NCBI GenBank assembly: GCA_027486835.1
Contig: JAIXOJ010000092.1
Span: 1 to 48,398 of the forward strand
Source: Chitinophagaceae bacterium
GTDB lineage: Bacteria > Bacteroidota > Bacteroidia > Chitinophagales > Chitinophagaceae
Length of the DNA stretch: 48,398 nt
Direction: 5' to 3'
A program made the position numbers and the translations under genes. Below the pieces are notes generated by a model. The model searched no databases, had not been told where the DNA came from, and worked only from the letters and a program-made list of their open reading frames with translations. Shown here one piece after another: positions 36,982-46,109 of this stretch. Position 1 is the first letter of the stretch. The number at the start of each line of letters is the position of its first letter.

Positions 36982-37596
36982 TTAAAGTTGTACAATCGTA
37001 CGAAAAGTAAGGTTAACCCTAGGGGTGGTTATGCGGGTGGAAGGCGGAAGGCGGTGTAGCCAATTGGTTTGGGTGGTGTCTTTCATCACCAATAGACTAC
37101 CATGTTCTAATAGTAGCGACACGGTTTGGCCATTTGTTTTGTGCTTAAACGAGAATTTCCTTTCGGCACCGAAGCTGAGGGAGGCTATGGCGCCGTTTTT
37201 TTTCAAATCTTTTTCCCCATCGCTGTGCCAAGCCATGCCTTCTTGGCCGTTGTGGTAAAGGTTGAGCAAGCAGGCATTATAGGTTTCGCCACTGTTGCTT
37301 TCTGCAATGCCTTTCAATGCCAACAGCTCGGGCGTAAAGGGTAAGGCGTGTTTGGTGATTTTGCTGTAGGTGTAACTAAAAGATTCGCTGGCGTACCATG
37401 CTACCTTTCTTTTGGTAACCAAATGTTTACCAAAAATGATGGCTTCATCGTTTTGCCAAGCTATTTGATGCAACAGGTGGACCAAGTAAGCGTCTGCCGT
37501 TTTTACATCCATCACCGCACCATAATAGTTAACCGTACCATCATGGGGTAACCAGTTTTTTTCTGGGTCGGGGGCTGCGCTAAATAAATCTATCAT
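36982..37596 (-). CDS. AlkB-like 2-oxoglutarate/Fe(II)-dependent dioxygenase
   Basis: A 204-residue oxidative demethylase-like enzyme, expected to repair N-alkylated bases such as 1-methyladenine and 3-methylcytosine. The iron ligands are H124 and D126 in MAWHSDGEKD and H181 in NWLHRLPPS. The 2-oxoglutarate arginines are R193 and R199 in PRVNLTFRT. LLNLYHNGQEGMAWHSD is typical of the AlkB/ALKBH2-3 group. I used the ATG at 37596; a TTG two codons upstream is less likely. It is probably transcribed alone. Confidence 0.93.
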   Translation of the reverse strand: MIDLFSAAPDPEKNWLPHDGTVNYYGAVMDVKTADAYLVHLLHQIAWQNDEAIIFGKHLVTKRKVAWYASESFSYTYSKITKHALPFTPELLALKGIAESNSGETYNACLLNLYHNGQEGMAWHSDGEKDLKKNGAIASLSFGAERKFSFKHKTNGQTVSLLLEHGSLLVMKDTTQTNWLHRLPPSTRITTPRVNLTFRTIVQL

Positions 37597-37606
37597 GAGC
37601 AATAGT

Positions 37607-37650
37607 AGTTGTTAGTTATTAGTTATTAGTTATTAGTGGTTAGTGATTAG
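37607..37650. repeat. Heptamer microrepeat AGTTATT/AGTGATT upstream of alkB
   Basis: AGTTATT occurs at 37614, 37621 and 37628, followed by AGTGGTT (37635) and AGTGATT (37642), all 7 bp apart. It lies just upstream of the alkB start codon. Such simple repeats can change copy number and sit where they could alter promoter spacing. Confidence 0.7.
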
Positions 37651-37757
37651 CTATTCCATACCTTTTGGGAGATAGAGAAGAATTGATTTAGTTACTAGCA
37701 TTCGTCCGTTCATGCTGCTGCCATCTTTCCCTTTGTTTGGAGAGCAAGCAACCAACA

Positions 37758-39614
37758 TTAATTAATGAGTATAGTTGCATTGAAGCTAGTGATATGGTTT
37801 TGATGGTTACTTGTTTCCCAATACACTTCATCAAACACCATCCTGCATTTGGATGGAATTATAATCGTCATGGTTTTTTTGGGAAGGTTGTGTTCATATT
37901 TTGCGATACGTGCATAGCTACTATCTAATTGGTGTATAAAACCAAGTATGTCCATTTCAAGTGGTGGTTGATTGGTATGCAATTGGGTGATAACCAGCTT
38001 ACCTTTTTGCGAATTATAGCGCAACTGAACCGTGTCGTTTCCTGCTTGATAGGTGGTAACATAGTCATTACGTTGATTATTAAAGGAGGAAAAGCCATAG
38101 CTTTTAATGGCATACCGATATCCTTTTACATCAATCATGGTTGCGGTACTGTCTGCCTCGCTTTTGAGATAGTTGCTATTACTAACCGATGCGGTATCAT
38201 TCGTTTCATACCGGTTTACATACTTTAAATTGATTAAATCTAGCACCTCCTCTGCACTACAATAAGCCACTCTACCATGATTTCGAAAGGTGTTTTTATG
38301 ACGTGCCAATGAGTCCAAATTTTGGTGGAAATAGGGCTGCATACTGTTATAACTATGGTTGCTCACCAAATATTCCACTATGGAACTGATGGTTTTCCTG
38401 TCTTCAAAAGATGGTTGGTTAGTTACCGTGGTCAATTTGCCATTCACCAACAAATGGTATTTGCCAAAAAGCTGTGTTAATTGCTGGCGTTGACTGTAAA
38501 GCGAAACCGAAAAAGCACCCCAGGGGCCAAAAGAACTAGCAAATGCAAGCAGGAAAAGCGAAACAGGAATCCACTTAATATTTTTTTTCTTGCTGAAAAT
38601 GAAATACAAAGCAGTAACCAGCAACCAAATGGCCAACAGCAACACAAAATATCGCGGTTCGGTGAAGCCATAATCTTTCAATCGCTTAATGATGGCTAAA
38701 AACAATAATCCTACGAGTGGCAGCAAAGCCAAATAGAAAAACCGTGCAAAGCTGATCATCCATTGATTGGCGGCCTGATGCCTGATGGGATGAATGAGCA
38801 ATAAGGAAAGAATACCCAAGACCGAAAAGCACAATACCATGTACGACACCCAACCTACAGGCAACTGCCAATGGATGGCAATTTTACCTCCATAAGCATA
38901 TAGAATGGCAAGGTAAATGGTGATAATGGGCAATAAAACGTATTGGGTAAATATTTTGAGCCCTTTGGGATAATTGGTGCTAGTTTCTAGGTTTTCCATT
39001 TGATTGGGGAAACCAGCTAGGAAGAACCAGGTATTAAATATGCCATTGAGTACCAACCATAAGTAGAAATACATTTTATTAAATTGATAGCCGAATAACA
39101 TTTCCACCGCTAGCAGCGCAATAGCTAATCCAGCATAGAGCACCCAGGTGTACAGAAAGGAGGTGAGAATCCGTAAAAACAAGATTTTATTGTATTGCCA
39201 AAAGCCATTCATCTCGCCTTTGGCGGTAAAAGGTGCAAATGCAATTAACCAGTGTAGCCCGAGCGCAAACAACAGATTGCGCAACCAATCTTCGGTAAAA
39301 ACAGTTGGTGCGGTAAAATAATAAGCCACCGCCAGCACTCCCCCCAAGGCACTAGCCATATTTTTTGCCAAGGCAGACCAGCCCTTTCGCTCTGTGTAAA
39401 CTGTTATGGATACTTGAAGCAGCATGTATAAGTAACTGCACAACATCACATCCCACCAAAAGGCATTGTGTACATTTTCTATATCGAAACTGTGCTTGGA
39501 CAAATACACAGCCGACGAAGTGCATACCACCGCAGCCAATAATGCCCATGAAAATCTTTTGGCCGTGCCAACGGCATTTTTCCATAACCAACCAATAGAA
39601 GGCAGCGATTTCAT
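37758..39614 (-). CDS. DUF4153-domain integral membrane protein
   Basis: A 618-residue protein. The first ~375 residues carry about ten membrane segments (for example FSWALLAAVVCTSSAVYL and YVLLPIITIYLAILYAYGG). The stretch YGFTEPRYFVLLLAIWLL followed by IPVSLFLLAFASSFGPWGAFSVSLYSQ is characteristic of DUF4153. The C-terminal ~240 residues are soluble and hydrophilic, probably periplasmic. Function is unknown. It lies 160 bp downstream of the second outer-membrane receptor gene on the same strand. Confidence 0.85.
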   Translation of the reverse strand: MKSLPSIGWLWKNAVGTAKRFSWALLAAVVCTSSAVYLSKHSFDIENVHNAFWWDVMLCSYLYMLLQVSITVYTERKGWSALAKNMASALGGVLAVAYYFTAPTVFTEDWLRNLLFALGLHWLIAFAPFTAKGEMNGFWQYNKILFLRILTSFLYTWVLYAGLAIALLAVEMLFGYQFNKMYFYLWLVLNGIFNTWFFLAGFPNQMENLETSTNYPKGLKIFTQYVLLPIITIYLAILYAYGGKIAIHWQLPVGWVSYMVLCFSVLGILSLLLIHPIRHQAANQWMISFARFFYLALLPLVGLLFLAIIKRLKDYGFTEPRYFVLLLAIWLLVTALYFIFSKKKNIKWIPVSLFLLAFASSFGPWGAFSVSLYSQRQQLTQLFGKYHLLVNGKLTTVTNQPSFEDRKTISSIVEYLVSNHSYNSMQPYFHQNLDSLARHKNTFRNHGRVAYCSAEEVLDLINLKYVNRYETNDTASVSNSNYLKSEADSTATMIDVKGYRYAIKSYGFSSFNNQRNDYVTTYQAGNDTVQLRYNSQKGKLVITQLHTNQPPLEMDILGFIHQLDSSYARIAKYEHNLPKKTMTIIIPSKCRMVFDEVYWETSNHQNHITSFNATILIN

Positions 39615-39646
39615 ACTTTACTATTTGATGAATGAAAGCAATATAA

Positions 39647-39777
39647 TGGAGAATGGTGAGTGGAGAATGGAGAATGTGAATGTGGAATTGTGAAGGGAGC
39701 ATATCAATTCTCCTTTATTACCCCTCAACTCTTAATCCTCAATGCTCAAACCTCAATGCTCAATTCATAATGCTCAA
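39647..39777. repeat. Short degenerate direct repeats between two minus-strand genes
   Basis: 39647-39690 repeats GAGAATG/GTGAATG-type words (ATGGAGAATGGTGAGTGGAG and similar). 39736-39777 repeats CTCAATG-type words (CCTCAATGCTCAAACCTCAA). They fill most of the 163-bp gap between the second receptor gene and the DUF4153 gene. No terminator is obvious. Confidence 0.6.
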
Positions 39778-42264
39778 TTAAAACTCTTTTTCACCCCATT
39801 CGCTGTTTGGCTGTTTGGTTTTAGTAGAAAGTTTATTCAAGTTCATACTAAAATTTAGCAGCAACACATCGGTTTCATAGACATAATTGGTGGTGGTGTA
39901 GAAATCTTTGCCCCAAGTTGTTATGCGTTGTTGATTAGCTTGTAAACATCCTAGATTCATATTTTGCCATTGCAAAGCCACAGAAAATCGACCATTCTTT
40001 ATTGTTTTTTTTACCGATGTATTGGGCGAAAAGAATCTGGAATCCTCCCCTTGTGCAGTTTTACGTAGCGATAAATAGTTGACATTGGCTTGCAAAGACC
40101 AATGTTTGCCCAATTCCATACCGGTGTTCATATTTACCGAGTACACCCAGCTTCCATTATCAACGGTGGATACATTCCCGAGTACATTCAATTGTCCGGT
40201 GATGCTGTAGTGATAAATATTTGCTCCCAGATATACCTGTAGCCATTTTTTGGGTTTTATGGTTGCGCCAAATTCCATTCCTACTGATTGGGCTTTTTCT
40301 GCATTGGTAAACAAGCGATTAAGGATCGTATCGGCATACACACTGTTCACTCTTTGTACGGGATGCTGGATATGCTGGTAATAAATAGTGGAGAAGAAGG
40401 AGGTATTTTTTGTTTGGCGCGAAATGCCCACCTCCGCCAAATGGATCATCGGAGGCTTCAAATTAGGGTCGCCTTGTTCTAGGGTTTCAGAATGTTCTCT
40501 TTCTGGTATAGGGTTTAGTTCGAAATTATTGTTGCGTTGTATTCTTTTGCTCCATCCAGTTTTCAGGCTCCATGCTTTGCCAAGGGCGTACATCAAATTA
40601 ACGGAAGGGAATAGATTGCTTAACTCCATTTGGTGTGGGTAGCCATCGGTAGAAAGCAATACGGTTCGCTTGGCATACTCGTAGCGCAATCCTGTGGTGT
40701 AACTCAGTTTTTTCAGTTTGTTGCCATATTGCACATAGCCTGCATGAATCCAATTGGTCGTATTTGCAGTTCCTTTAAACATAGCAACATCTGCTTGATT
40801 GGCTACCACGGGGGTAACCATATAATCGAAGCTGCCCGCTTGCTTATCGGTTCTTACCTGGTAGCCAAAATCTATTTTTCCACTGCCAATGGGTTGGCTA
40901 TAATCTGCTTTTACCCTAAGCCCGCTCAATGGGTTGGTGTAAGGATTTTGTACGGTTTGAAAAACAGTGTTCTTTGCTGGATAATCTAGGTTGCTGTTGC
41001 TGGTGTTACCATATAGGTTAGCATATTCGTAAATAGAAGCAAGCGTAAGCGTGGCCTTGTTGCTAAACGTGTGGGCATAGTCAAGACTAGCTAAGGCAAA
41101 AGTTCCCTCCTTGGTTTGTAGGTTGGTATTAAAGTAGGTTAATTTCCTAATTAGTGAGCCATCGATGGTACTATTTACAGTATTGTCATAAACAATATCG
41201 GCCCTCCGCTGCTGGTATTTTTGGCCCGCAAACAATCCAAAATTCCAACCATTGTTTTTGCTAGGCGTAAAAGATACTGCTGCCCTACCACCATATTGAT
41301 AGCGGTCAAAACTCCGTTCGCCCACAGAAGGAAACCTCGTAATGGTTTGGTTGGTGGTGTTGGTGGTAAATACATCCCCTTCCCGCCGTCCATTGATGTC
41401 GTTTCTGTTGTAATAAGCACTCACCGCCAAATCCCATTGGCTTTTCTTGTAGTTGAGCATTACATCGCCCCCAAACCGCAGCGGTTTTGCTAGGTTGTTG
41501 TAAGGGGTGGTGCTGGGCAAGCCCATGAGTACATTGGTTTGTATAGCTAGCCCATCGGTTGTTCCTTTTTTAGTGGTTATGTTGATGATTCCCGCCTTTC
41601 CATCAGCATCGTATTTGGCACTAGGCGCTGTGATGAGTTCAATATTTTCGATAGTGTTGGCTGGCAATTGACTTAGAAAAGTGGCTGCATCCGTAACAAT
41701 CGGCTTTCCATTAACGAGCAGCAGAAATCCACTTGCGCCCCTTACGGTTATATCACCATTGCTGTTTACGGCAATTGATGGTAAATTTTTAAGTACATCA
41801 ATCGCATTACCTCCCTTGGCTGTTTCAAATTTGTCTGCTTGAAAAATTTGCTTATCCAGTTTATTGCTTACCATCGTTTTCTGTGTTTGCAACACCACTT
41901 CTTGCAAGGTATCTGTGGCTGCAAAAAGCCCTAGGCTTACGAATTCCGTTTGATTGGTACGTTGCAAAATGACTGGCACCGAGAGGTTTCGGAACCCAAG
42001 GGCGATTACTTTGATGGTGTAGCTACCCGTGTCTAGTTTATTAAAAACAAAAATTCCTTTATCATCCGAAAGCTTACCCAACAAGGGGGTTGTGTCCCTT
42101 GCTTTGGTTAAGGCAATGCTGGCAAATGGTATTGGTTGTTGTGTTTGTTGATTGATGACGATTCCTTTGAGTGTACCCTTTTGGTATTGGGCGGTAAGGG
42201 ATTTCATAGTAAAAATGAAAAAGAAGAAAATAAGGCAAAACCTTACTATGGAGCATTTAATCAT
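39778..42264 (-). CDS. Outer-membrane beta-barrel receptor with carboxypeptidase-like regulatory domain (second paralogue)
   Basis: An 828-residue outer-membrane protein. The signal peptide is residues 1-25 (CLIFFFFIFTMKSLTAQ). A carboxypeptidase-regulatory-like domain follows at about 30-112 (GTLKGIVINQQTQQPIPFASIAL). The plug spans about 125-235 (NAIDVLKNLPSIAVNSNGDITVRG, IENIELITAPSAKYDADGKAGIINITTKK). The remainder is a beta-barrel, with the conserved NNNFELNPIPEREHSETLEQGDPNLKP stretch. Architecture and length match the gene at 3826-6291. No SusD homologue is adjacent. A nearby soluble partner, if any, could be the DUF4153 protein downstream, but that is speculative. Confidence 0.9.
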   Translation of the reverse strand: MIKCSIVRFCLIFFFFIFTMKSLTAQYQKGTLKGIVINQQTQQPIPFASIALTKARDTTPLLGKLSDDKGIFVFNKLDTGSYTIKVIALGFRNLSVPVILQRTNQTEFVSLGLFAATDTLQEVVLQTQKTMVSNKLDKQIFQADKFETAKGGNAIDVLKNLPSIAVNSNGDITVRGASGFLLLVNGKPIVTDAATFLSQLPANTIENIELITAPSAKYDADGKAGIINITTKKGTTDGLAIQTNVLMGLPSTTPYNNLAKPLRFGGDVMLNYKKSQWDLAVSAYYNRNDINGRREGDVFTTNTTNQTITRFPSVGERSFDRYQYGGRAAVSFTPSKNNGWNFGLFAGQKYQQRRADIVYDNTVNSTIDGSLIRKLTYFNTNLQTKEGTFALASLDYAHTFSNKATLTLASIYEYANLYGNTSNSNLDYPAKNTVFQTVQNPYTNPLSGLRVKADYSQPIGSGKIDFGYQVRTDKQAGSFDYMVTPVVANQADVAMFKGTANTTNWIHAGYVQYGNKLKKLSYTTGLRYEYAKRTVLLSTDGYPHQMELSNLFPSVNLMYALGKAWSLKTGWSKRIQRNNNFELNPIPEREHSETLEQGDPNLKPPMIHLAEVGISRQTKNTSFFSTIYYQHIQHPVQRVNSVYADTILNRLFTNAEKAQSVGMEFGATIKPKKWLQVYLGANIYHYSITGQLNVLGNVSTVDNGSWVYSVNMNTGMELGKHWSLQANVNYLSLRKTAQGEDSRFFSPNTSVKKTIKNGRFSVALQWQNMNLGCLQANQQRITTWGKDFYTTTNYVYETDVLLLNFSMNLNKLSTKTKQPNSEWGEKEF

Positions 42265-42571
42265 AAACCCTGGGGTTGTATTTTAGGAAAGACCAATAGC
42301 GATGAAAACATAAAACGATATAAAACACCTTGGCCAGAACGGCAATAGTAGATAGAATAATCTAGTACGAATAACAAATGTCAAGTTAATCCAAAAGCAT
42401 TAACCACTTACTCTTTCAACACTATTCATCTCAAACGATTATCACACAAAAGGTTATACCTGCGGCTATTCACATTCAACCCTTTCAGAATTATGGGCAA
42501 ATAGAACTACCTCTTATCCCTAACCACTATCCACTACTAACCACCAATCCCTAACCCCTAATAAATTATCA
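42265..42571. other. Divergent intergenic region, receptor gene and EamA gene
   Basis: About 307 bp holding promoters for both directions. No clear TAnnTTTG element is seen. The right part (42505-42560) has repeated CCACTA/CCTAACC-type words, the complement-like counterpart of the heptamers upstream of alkB. No gene is apparent. Confidence 0.5.
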
Positions 42572-43468
42572 TTGCAACACTTTAAACTGGATAGCTTGAA
42601 AGATTCATTGATTAATTGGGGCTTATTTGTGGTATTATCACTCATTTGGGGAAGTAGTTTTTTGCTAATGAAAATAGGTTTGCATTCTTTTACCCCCTAT
42701 GAAGTGGCTGCCATACGCATATTAAGTGCAGGCATCGTACTTACGCCCTTTGCTTTAAATGCACTGCGTCAGCTCACCACACCACAAATTGGGCTGATTG
42801 TTTTATCAGGCTTTATCGGCAGTTTTATCCCTGCATTTCTGTTTTGCATGGCAGAAACACAACTCGATAGTGGTTTAACGGGTATGCTCAACTCACTCAC
42901 TCCGTTGTTTGCGGTCATAATTGGAACGGTGTTTTTTCAAATGAAAACGGGGTTAAAACAAGTATTGGGCATCTTAATTGGTTTGGTGGGGTTGTATTTT
43001 TTGGTGTTTCCCTCGGGCGTGCCACAGTTGTTTCATCTAGGTTATATCAGCCTCATTTTGCTAGCCACAGTGCTGTATGCCATCAACGCCAACTTAGTAG
43101 GTAGGCGATTAAAAGCCTTTAGTCCCCTACATATTGCTTCGGTTGCTTTTGTACTACACATACCCCTTTGTGTGTTGGTACTCCTGATAACTGGTTTTTT
43201 TGCCAAACCATTAACCAACCACGACTATTTATATTCAGAATTAGCAGGAAGCGTATTAGGTATGATAGGTACAGCTTTTGCATCGGTGCTATTTTATCGA
43301 TTGGTAAAAAGGGCAGGTGCGCTGTTCGCGTCTATGGTCACTTACGGTATTCCATTTATTGCTGCTGGTTGGGGTTGGGTATATGGCGAGCATATCACCC
43401 TACTGCAAATGGGCTGCCTAGGTATCATTCTATCAGGGGTTTACTTGGCAAAACCTGCATCAAAATAG
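42572..43468 (+). CDS. EamA-family (DMT superfamily) transporter
   Basis: A 298-residue inner-membrane protein with about ten helices in two EamA repeats. The first begins LIWGSSFLLMKIGLHSFTPYEVAAIRIL and the second around HLGYISLILLATVLYAINANLVGRRL. Family members export amino acids or other metabolites; the substrate here is not predictable. The best start is TTG at 42572, because the first in-frame ATG lies inside the first membrane helix. A bidirectional terminator follows at 43517-43557. Confidence 0.88.
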   Translation: MQHFKLDSLKDSLINWGLFVVLSLIWGSSFLLMKIGLHSFTPYEVAAIRILSAGIVLTPFALNALRQLTTPQIGLIVLSGFIGSFIPAFLFCMAETQLDSGLTGMLNSLTPLFAVIIGTVFFQMKTGLKQVLGILIGLVGLYFLVFPSGVPQLFHLGYISLILLATVLYAINANLVGRRLKAFSPLHIASVAFVLHIPLCVLVLLITGFFAKPLTNHDYLYSELAGSVLGMIGTAFASVLFYRLVKRAGALFASMVTYGIPFIAAGWGWVYGEHITLLQMGCLGIILSGVYLAKPASK

Positions 43469-43516
43469 GAAAAGGTTCGTGCTATTTATGCCGCTCTCAT
43501 TTAATCTATGGATAAT

Positions 43517-43557
43517 AAAAAGCCTCCCAAACGAGTGTATTGTTTGGGAGGCTTTTT
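43517..43557. terminator. Bidirectional intrinsic terminator
   Basis: Perfect 16-base arms AAAAAGCCTCCCAAAC (43517-43532) and GTTTGGGAGGCTTTTT (43542-43557) with a 9-nt loop, with T-runs on both strands. It lies between the convergent EamA gene and galE and can end both transcripts. Confidence 0.92.
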
Positions 43558-43619
43558 TAATAGTAAACATTTAAATTAGGACATGATACTCCAACCTAGA
43601 ACAGCTTTCAAGGGAAGAT

Positions 43620-44639
43620 TTATTTCCCAGCAAGCTTTAGTTCCCATTCCCAAGCAGTACGCATCATATCTTCTAGATTGTATTGTACATGCCAGTTTAA
43701 TCTTTCCACGGCATATTGGTTGTCGGCATAAATAGCTACTACATCCCCGCCGCGTCTTGGCGCTAATTCATAATTGAGTGCAACACCACTGATTGATTCA
43801 AACGTTTTAATGGCTTCTAAAACTGTACTGCCATTGCCCGATCCAAGGTTGAATACTTCGCATTTGCTACTGTTTTTTTGATCGATTAAAAACTGTAAAG
43901 CAAGCGTATGTGCATGGGCAATATCGCAAACATGAATATAGTCACGTACACAACTACCATCGCGGGTATCGTAGTCAAATCCATAAACTTTCATTATGGG
44001 TAATTTCCCAATGGCGGTTTGGGTAATCACGGGCACAAGATTCATTGGTTTACCCAAAGGAAGTTCGCCCAAATGCGTGGTGGGATGTGCACCAACGGGA
44101 TTAAAATAACGAAGCAAAATGCTATTGGTATTGCGATATTTAGAGAAATCTTCTATCATTCTTTCCCCCATTTGCTTAGTAGCACCATAGGGGCTTTCTG
44201 CGGGTTTAGTGGGCGTTTTTTCAGTAACAGGTATTACTTCTGGATTGCCATAAACAGTGCAAGAAGAAGAGAATACAAAGTAAGGAACGTTAAATTCTTC
44301 TACGCATTTAAGTAAATTAATCAACGAAAACATGTTGTTTTCAAAATACAACAAAGGATTTTCCACTGATTCGCCAACGGCCTTGTAAGCGGCAAAATGG
44401 ATAATACCAGTGATATCCGGGTTTTCTACAAATAGGTTTCTGGTAGCTTCAAAACCTTTTAAATCAACTGGATAGTTTTTTACTTTAATGCCGGTAATTT
44501 TTTCTATTCCTTCCAAAGCAATAGATGTGGAACGTGAGTTGTCATCTACCGAAATAACCTCAAAACCGTTTTCCAACAAATCGACGATGGTGTGGGAGCC
44601 AATAAAGCCACAACCGCCCGTAACCAATATTTTAGCCAT
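43620..44639 (-). CDS. galE: UDP-glucose 4-epimerase
   Basis: Interconverts UDP-glucose and UDP-galactose for sugar catabolism and surface polysaccharides; 339 residues. The NAD-binding motif is VTGGCGFIGSHTI. The active-site Ser is in FVFSSSCTVYG (about 124-126), with Y151 and K155 in SPYGATKQMGE. VRDYIHVCDIAHAHTLAL and the C-terminal APRRGGDVVAIYADNQYA match GalE. It appears monocistronic. Confidence 0.96.
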   Translation of the reverse strand: MAKILVTGGCGFIGSHTIVDLLENGFEVISVDDNSRSTSIALEGIEKITGIKVKNYPVDLKGFEATRNLFVENPDITGIIHFAAYKAVGESVENPLLYFENNMFSLINLLKCVEEFNVPYFVFSSSCTVYGNPEVIPVTEKTPTKPAESPYGATKQMGERMIEDFSKYRNTNSILLRYFNPVGAHPTTHLGELPLGKPMNLVPVITQTAIGKLPIMKVYGFDYDTRDGSCVRDYIHVCDIAHAHTLALQFLIDQKNSSKCEVFNLGSGNGSTVLEAIKTFESISGVALNYELAPRRGGDVVAIYADNQYAVERLNWHVQYNLEDMMRTAWEWELKLAGK

Positions 44640-45033
44640 AATAACTGAATTGTTAAGGGCGGAAAAGTAAGCAATATCATTTTATCGAAATCCAATAAAT
44701 TCTATGAAAGCGCTATAAAATTTCCTCCATCAACTGTAAAGGAGGTAAGGGTGCATCATATTTTTTCGCCTCCTTAGCAAACCATGATGGGGTTTCAAAC
44801 TCTATAAAGGTTGAAACGAAGCTTCAACGCGAAAAACATTTATGTACCCGGATGCCATTCCATTATGTAAACCCACTTTTAGCCTACCCATTTATGGATA
44901 GGCTTTGCTTTAGCAGCGAATATTCCTAACCATCTTTAGGATTCCACCCAATACTCGAATATCTTAGGTATTGGTTTGATTTACTACAAGTAGGTTAAAG
45001 GTGGAAGGAGGATCGATAATAACAAAGCAAACC
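44640..45033. other. Non-coding region between porP/sprF and galE
   Basis: About 390 bp. It holds a hairpin, AGCCTACCCA (44881-44890) with TGGATAGGCT (44895-44904), one mismatch, about 130 bp past the porP stop and without a U-run on that strand. Nearby are three mutually complementary words (GTTTCAA, TTGAAAC, GCTTCAAC at 44810-44838). No gene is apparent. The galE promoter should lie near 44650-44690. Confidence 0.5.
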
Positions 45034-46041
45034 TTAAAAATACCGTGGGCTTTTGATCCGTTCTGCGTCTCTTCGTTCAGGAAATAATAACCCCAGCGAA
45101 AACTCATGTGAGCCAGACTGGTAAGAAGATAATCCACTGGTAATAATATCGTAGGAATATCCAATTCTCAATCGGCTTGTAGCAAATAACTCTGCCATCA
45201 AGCTCACCGCACCATTCTTGTTTAGGCCATTGTCAACTGCTTCTTTTTTCCAAACTGTTGCTGCGGTTCTATATGAAGCCCCCACCCATATTTTCTCGGA
45301 AAGCAGCGCAAACAGATTTACATCTAAACTGGTAGGGCCATGGAAATCTTCTTTTATCAAAAGCGAAGGCTTTAGTTTTAGGTTATCATTTATGTTGGCC
45401 AATGCTCCCAAGCTTAAATAGACATGGGCTGCTTTTTTTTGCGTTGCATATACACTTCCATTGCTGAGATAGATGGTACGATTGCTGTTTAGCGAAAACA
45501 AATCCATCATGGCTATACCCGCATAAAAAGTAGGGGTAAAATAATATACGCCCAATCGAGCATCGGGTTTGATGGCACTGATTTGTCCAGTAGGAACGCT
45601 TTGATCGCCGGCATCGTTTGGTTGCAAGGCACTTCCATCCAATGAATATTGATTGATTCCAAAGCCAAAACCGATACAAAGTCTGCGGGTATCTTCTTCG
45701 TCAAACTGAATCCGATAAGCATAAGAACCAAAAATGGAAAGGTTTTTTTGTGCCCCTAGTTTGTCCCAGCTTACTTGCCCACCTACACCAGACACTTTTC
45801 CTTCTCCCCCAACTAATCCGTCTAAAGAAACGGCACCCGATTGTGGCGATCCTGGAAAACTGACCCATTGTTTTCGATAAACACTGTTGAAATACAGGTC
45901 TTCTTTATAGCCTGCATAGGCTGGGTTTACACTCAGCCCATTAAAGATGTACTGGCTAAATTGTATATCCTGCTGCGCGCGGAGTTCACGTGAGCCAACC
46001 AGTAAAAAAAAACTTATGATAACGAATAATTTTTGTTTCAT
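45034..46041 (-). CDS. PorP/SprF-family type IX secretion-associated outer-membrane protein
   Basis: A 335-residue beta-barrel-like outer-membrane protein. The signal peptide is LFVIISFFLLVGSRELRAQQ. It is followed by the family hallmark DIQFSQYIFNGLSVNPAYAGYKEDLYFNSVYRKQWV. The C-terminal half contains LRIGYSYDIITSGLSSYQSGSHEFSLGL, also typical. I used the ATG at 46041 rather than an upstream TTG. SprF-like proteins are needed for secretion or surface attachment of partner adhesins with type B C-terminal domains. The partner here is the gene just upstream, 68 bp away. Confidence 0.93.
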   Translation of the reverse strand: MKQKLFVIISFFLLVGSRELRAQQDIQFSQYIFNGLSVNPAYAGYKEDLYFNSVYRKQWVSFPGSPQSGAVSLDGLVGGEGKVSGVGGQVSWDKLGAQKNLSIFGSYAYRIQFDEEDTRRLCIGFGFGINQYSLDGSALQPNDAGDQSVPTGQISAIKPDARLGVYYFTPTFYAGIAMMDLFSLNSNRTIYLSNGSVYATQKKAAHVYLSLGALANINDNLKLKPSLLIKEDFHGPTSLDVNLFALLSEKIWVGASYRTAATVWKKEAVDNGLNKNGAVSLMAELFATSRLRIGYSYDIITSGLSSYQSGSHEFSLGLLFPERRDAERIKSPRYF

Positions 46042-46109
46042 GTTTCTAATGCGATTATGCAATATCAAAGCGTTGAATGAAATCTTATAAGAGTGTATTT
46101 ACAAGGAAG

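Noticed and set aside
36531-37010. Two 66-residue plus-strand frames in the spacer between gldA and alkB
   Set aside because: The first lies in the heptamer array and the second overlaps the alkB end. Neither has protein-like composition or a recognisable motif.
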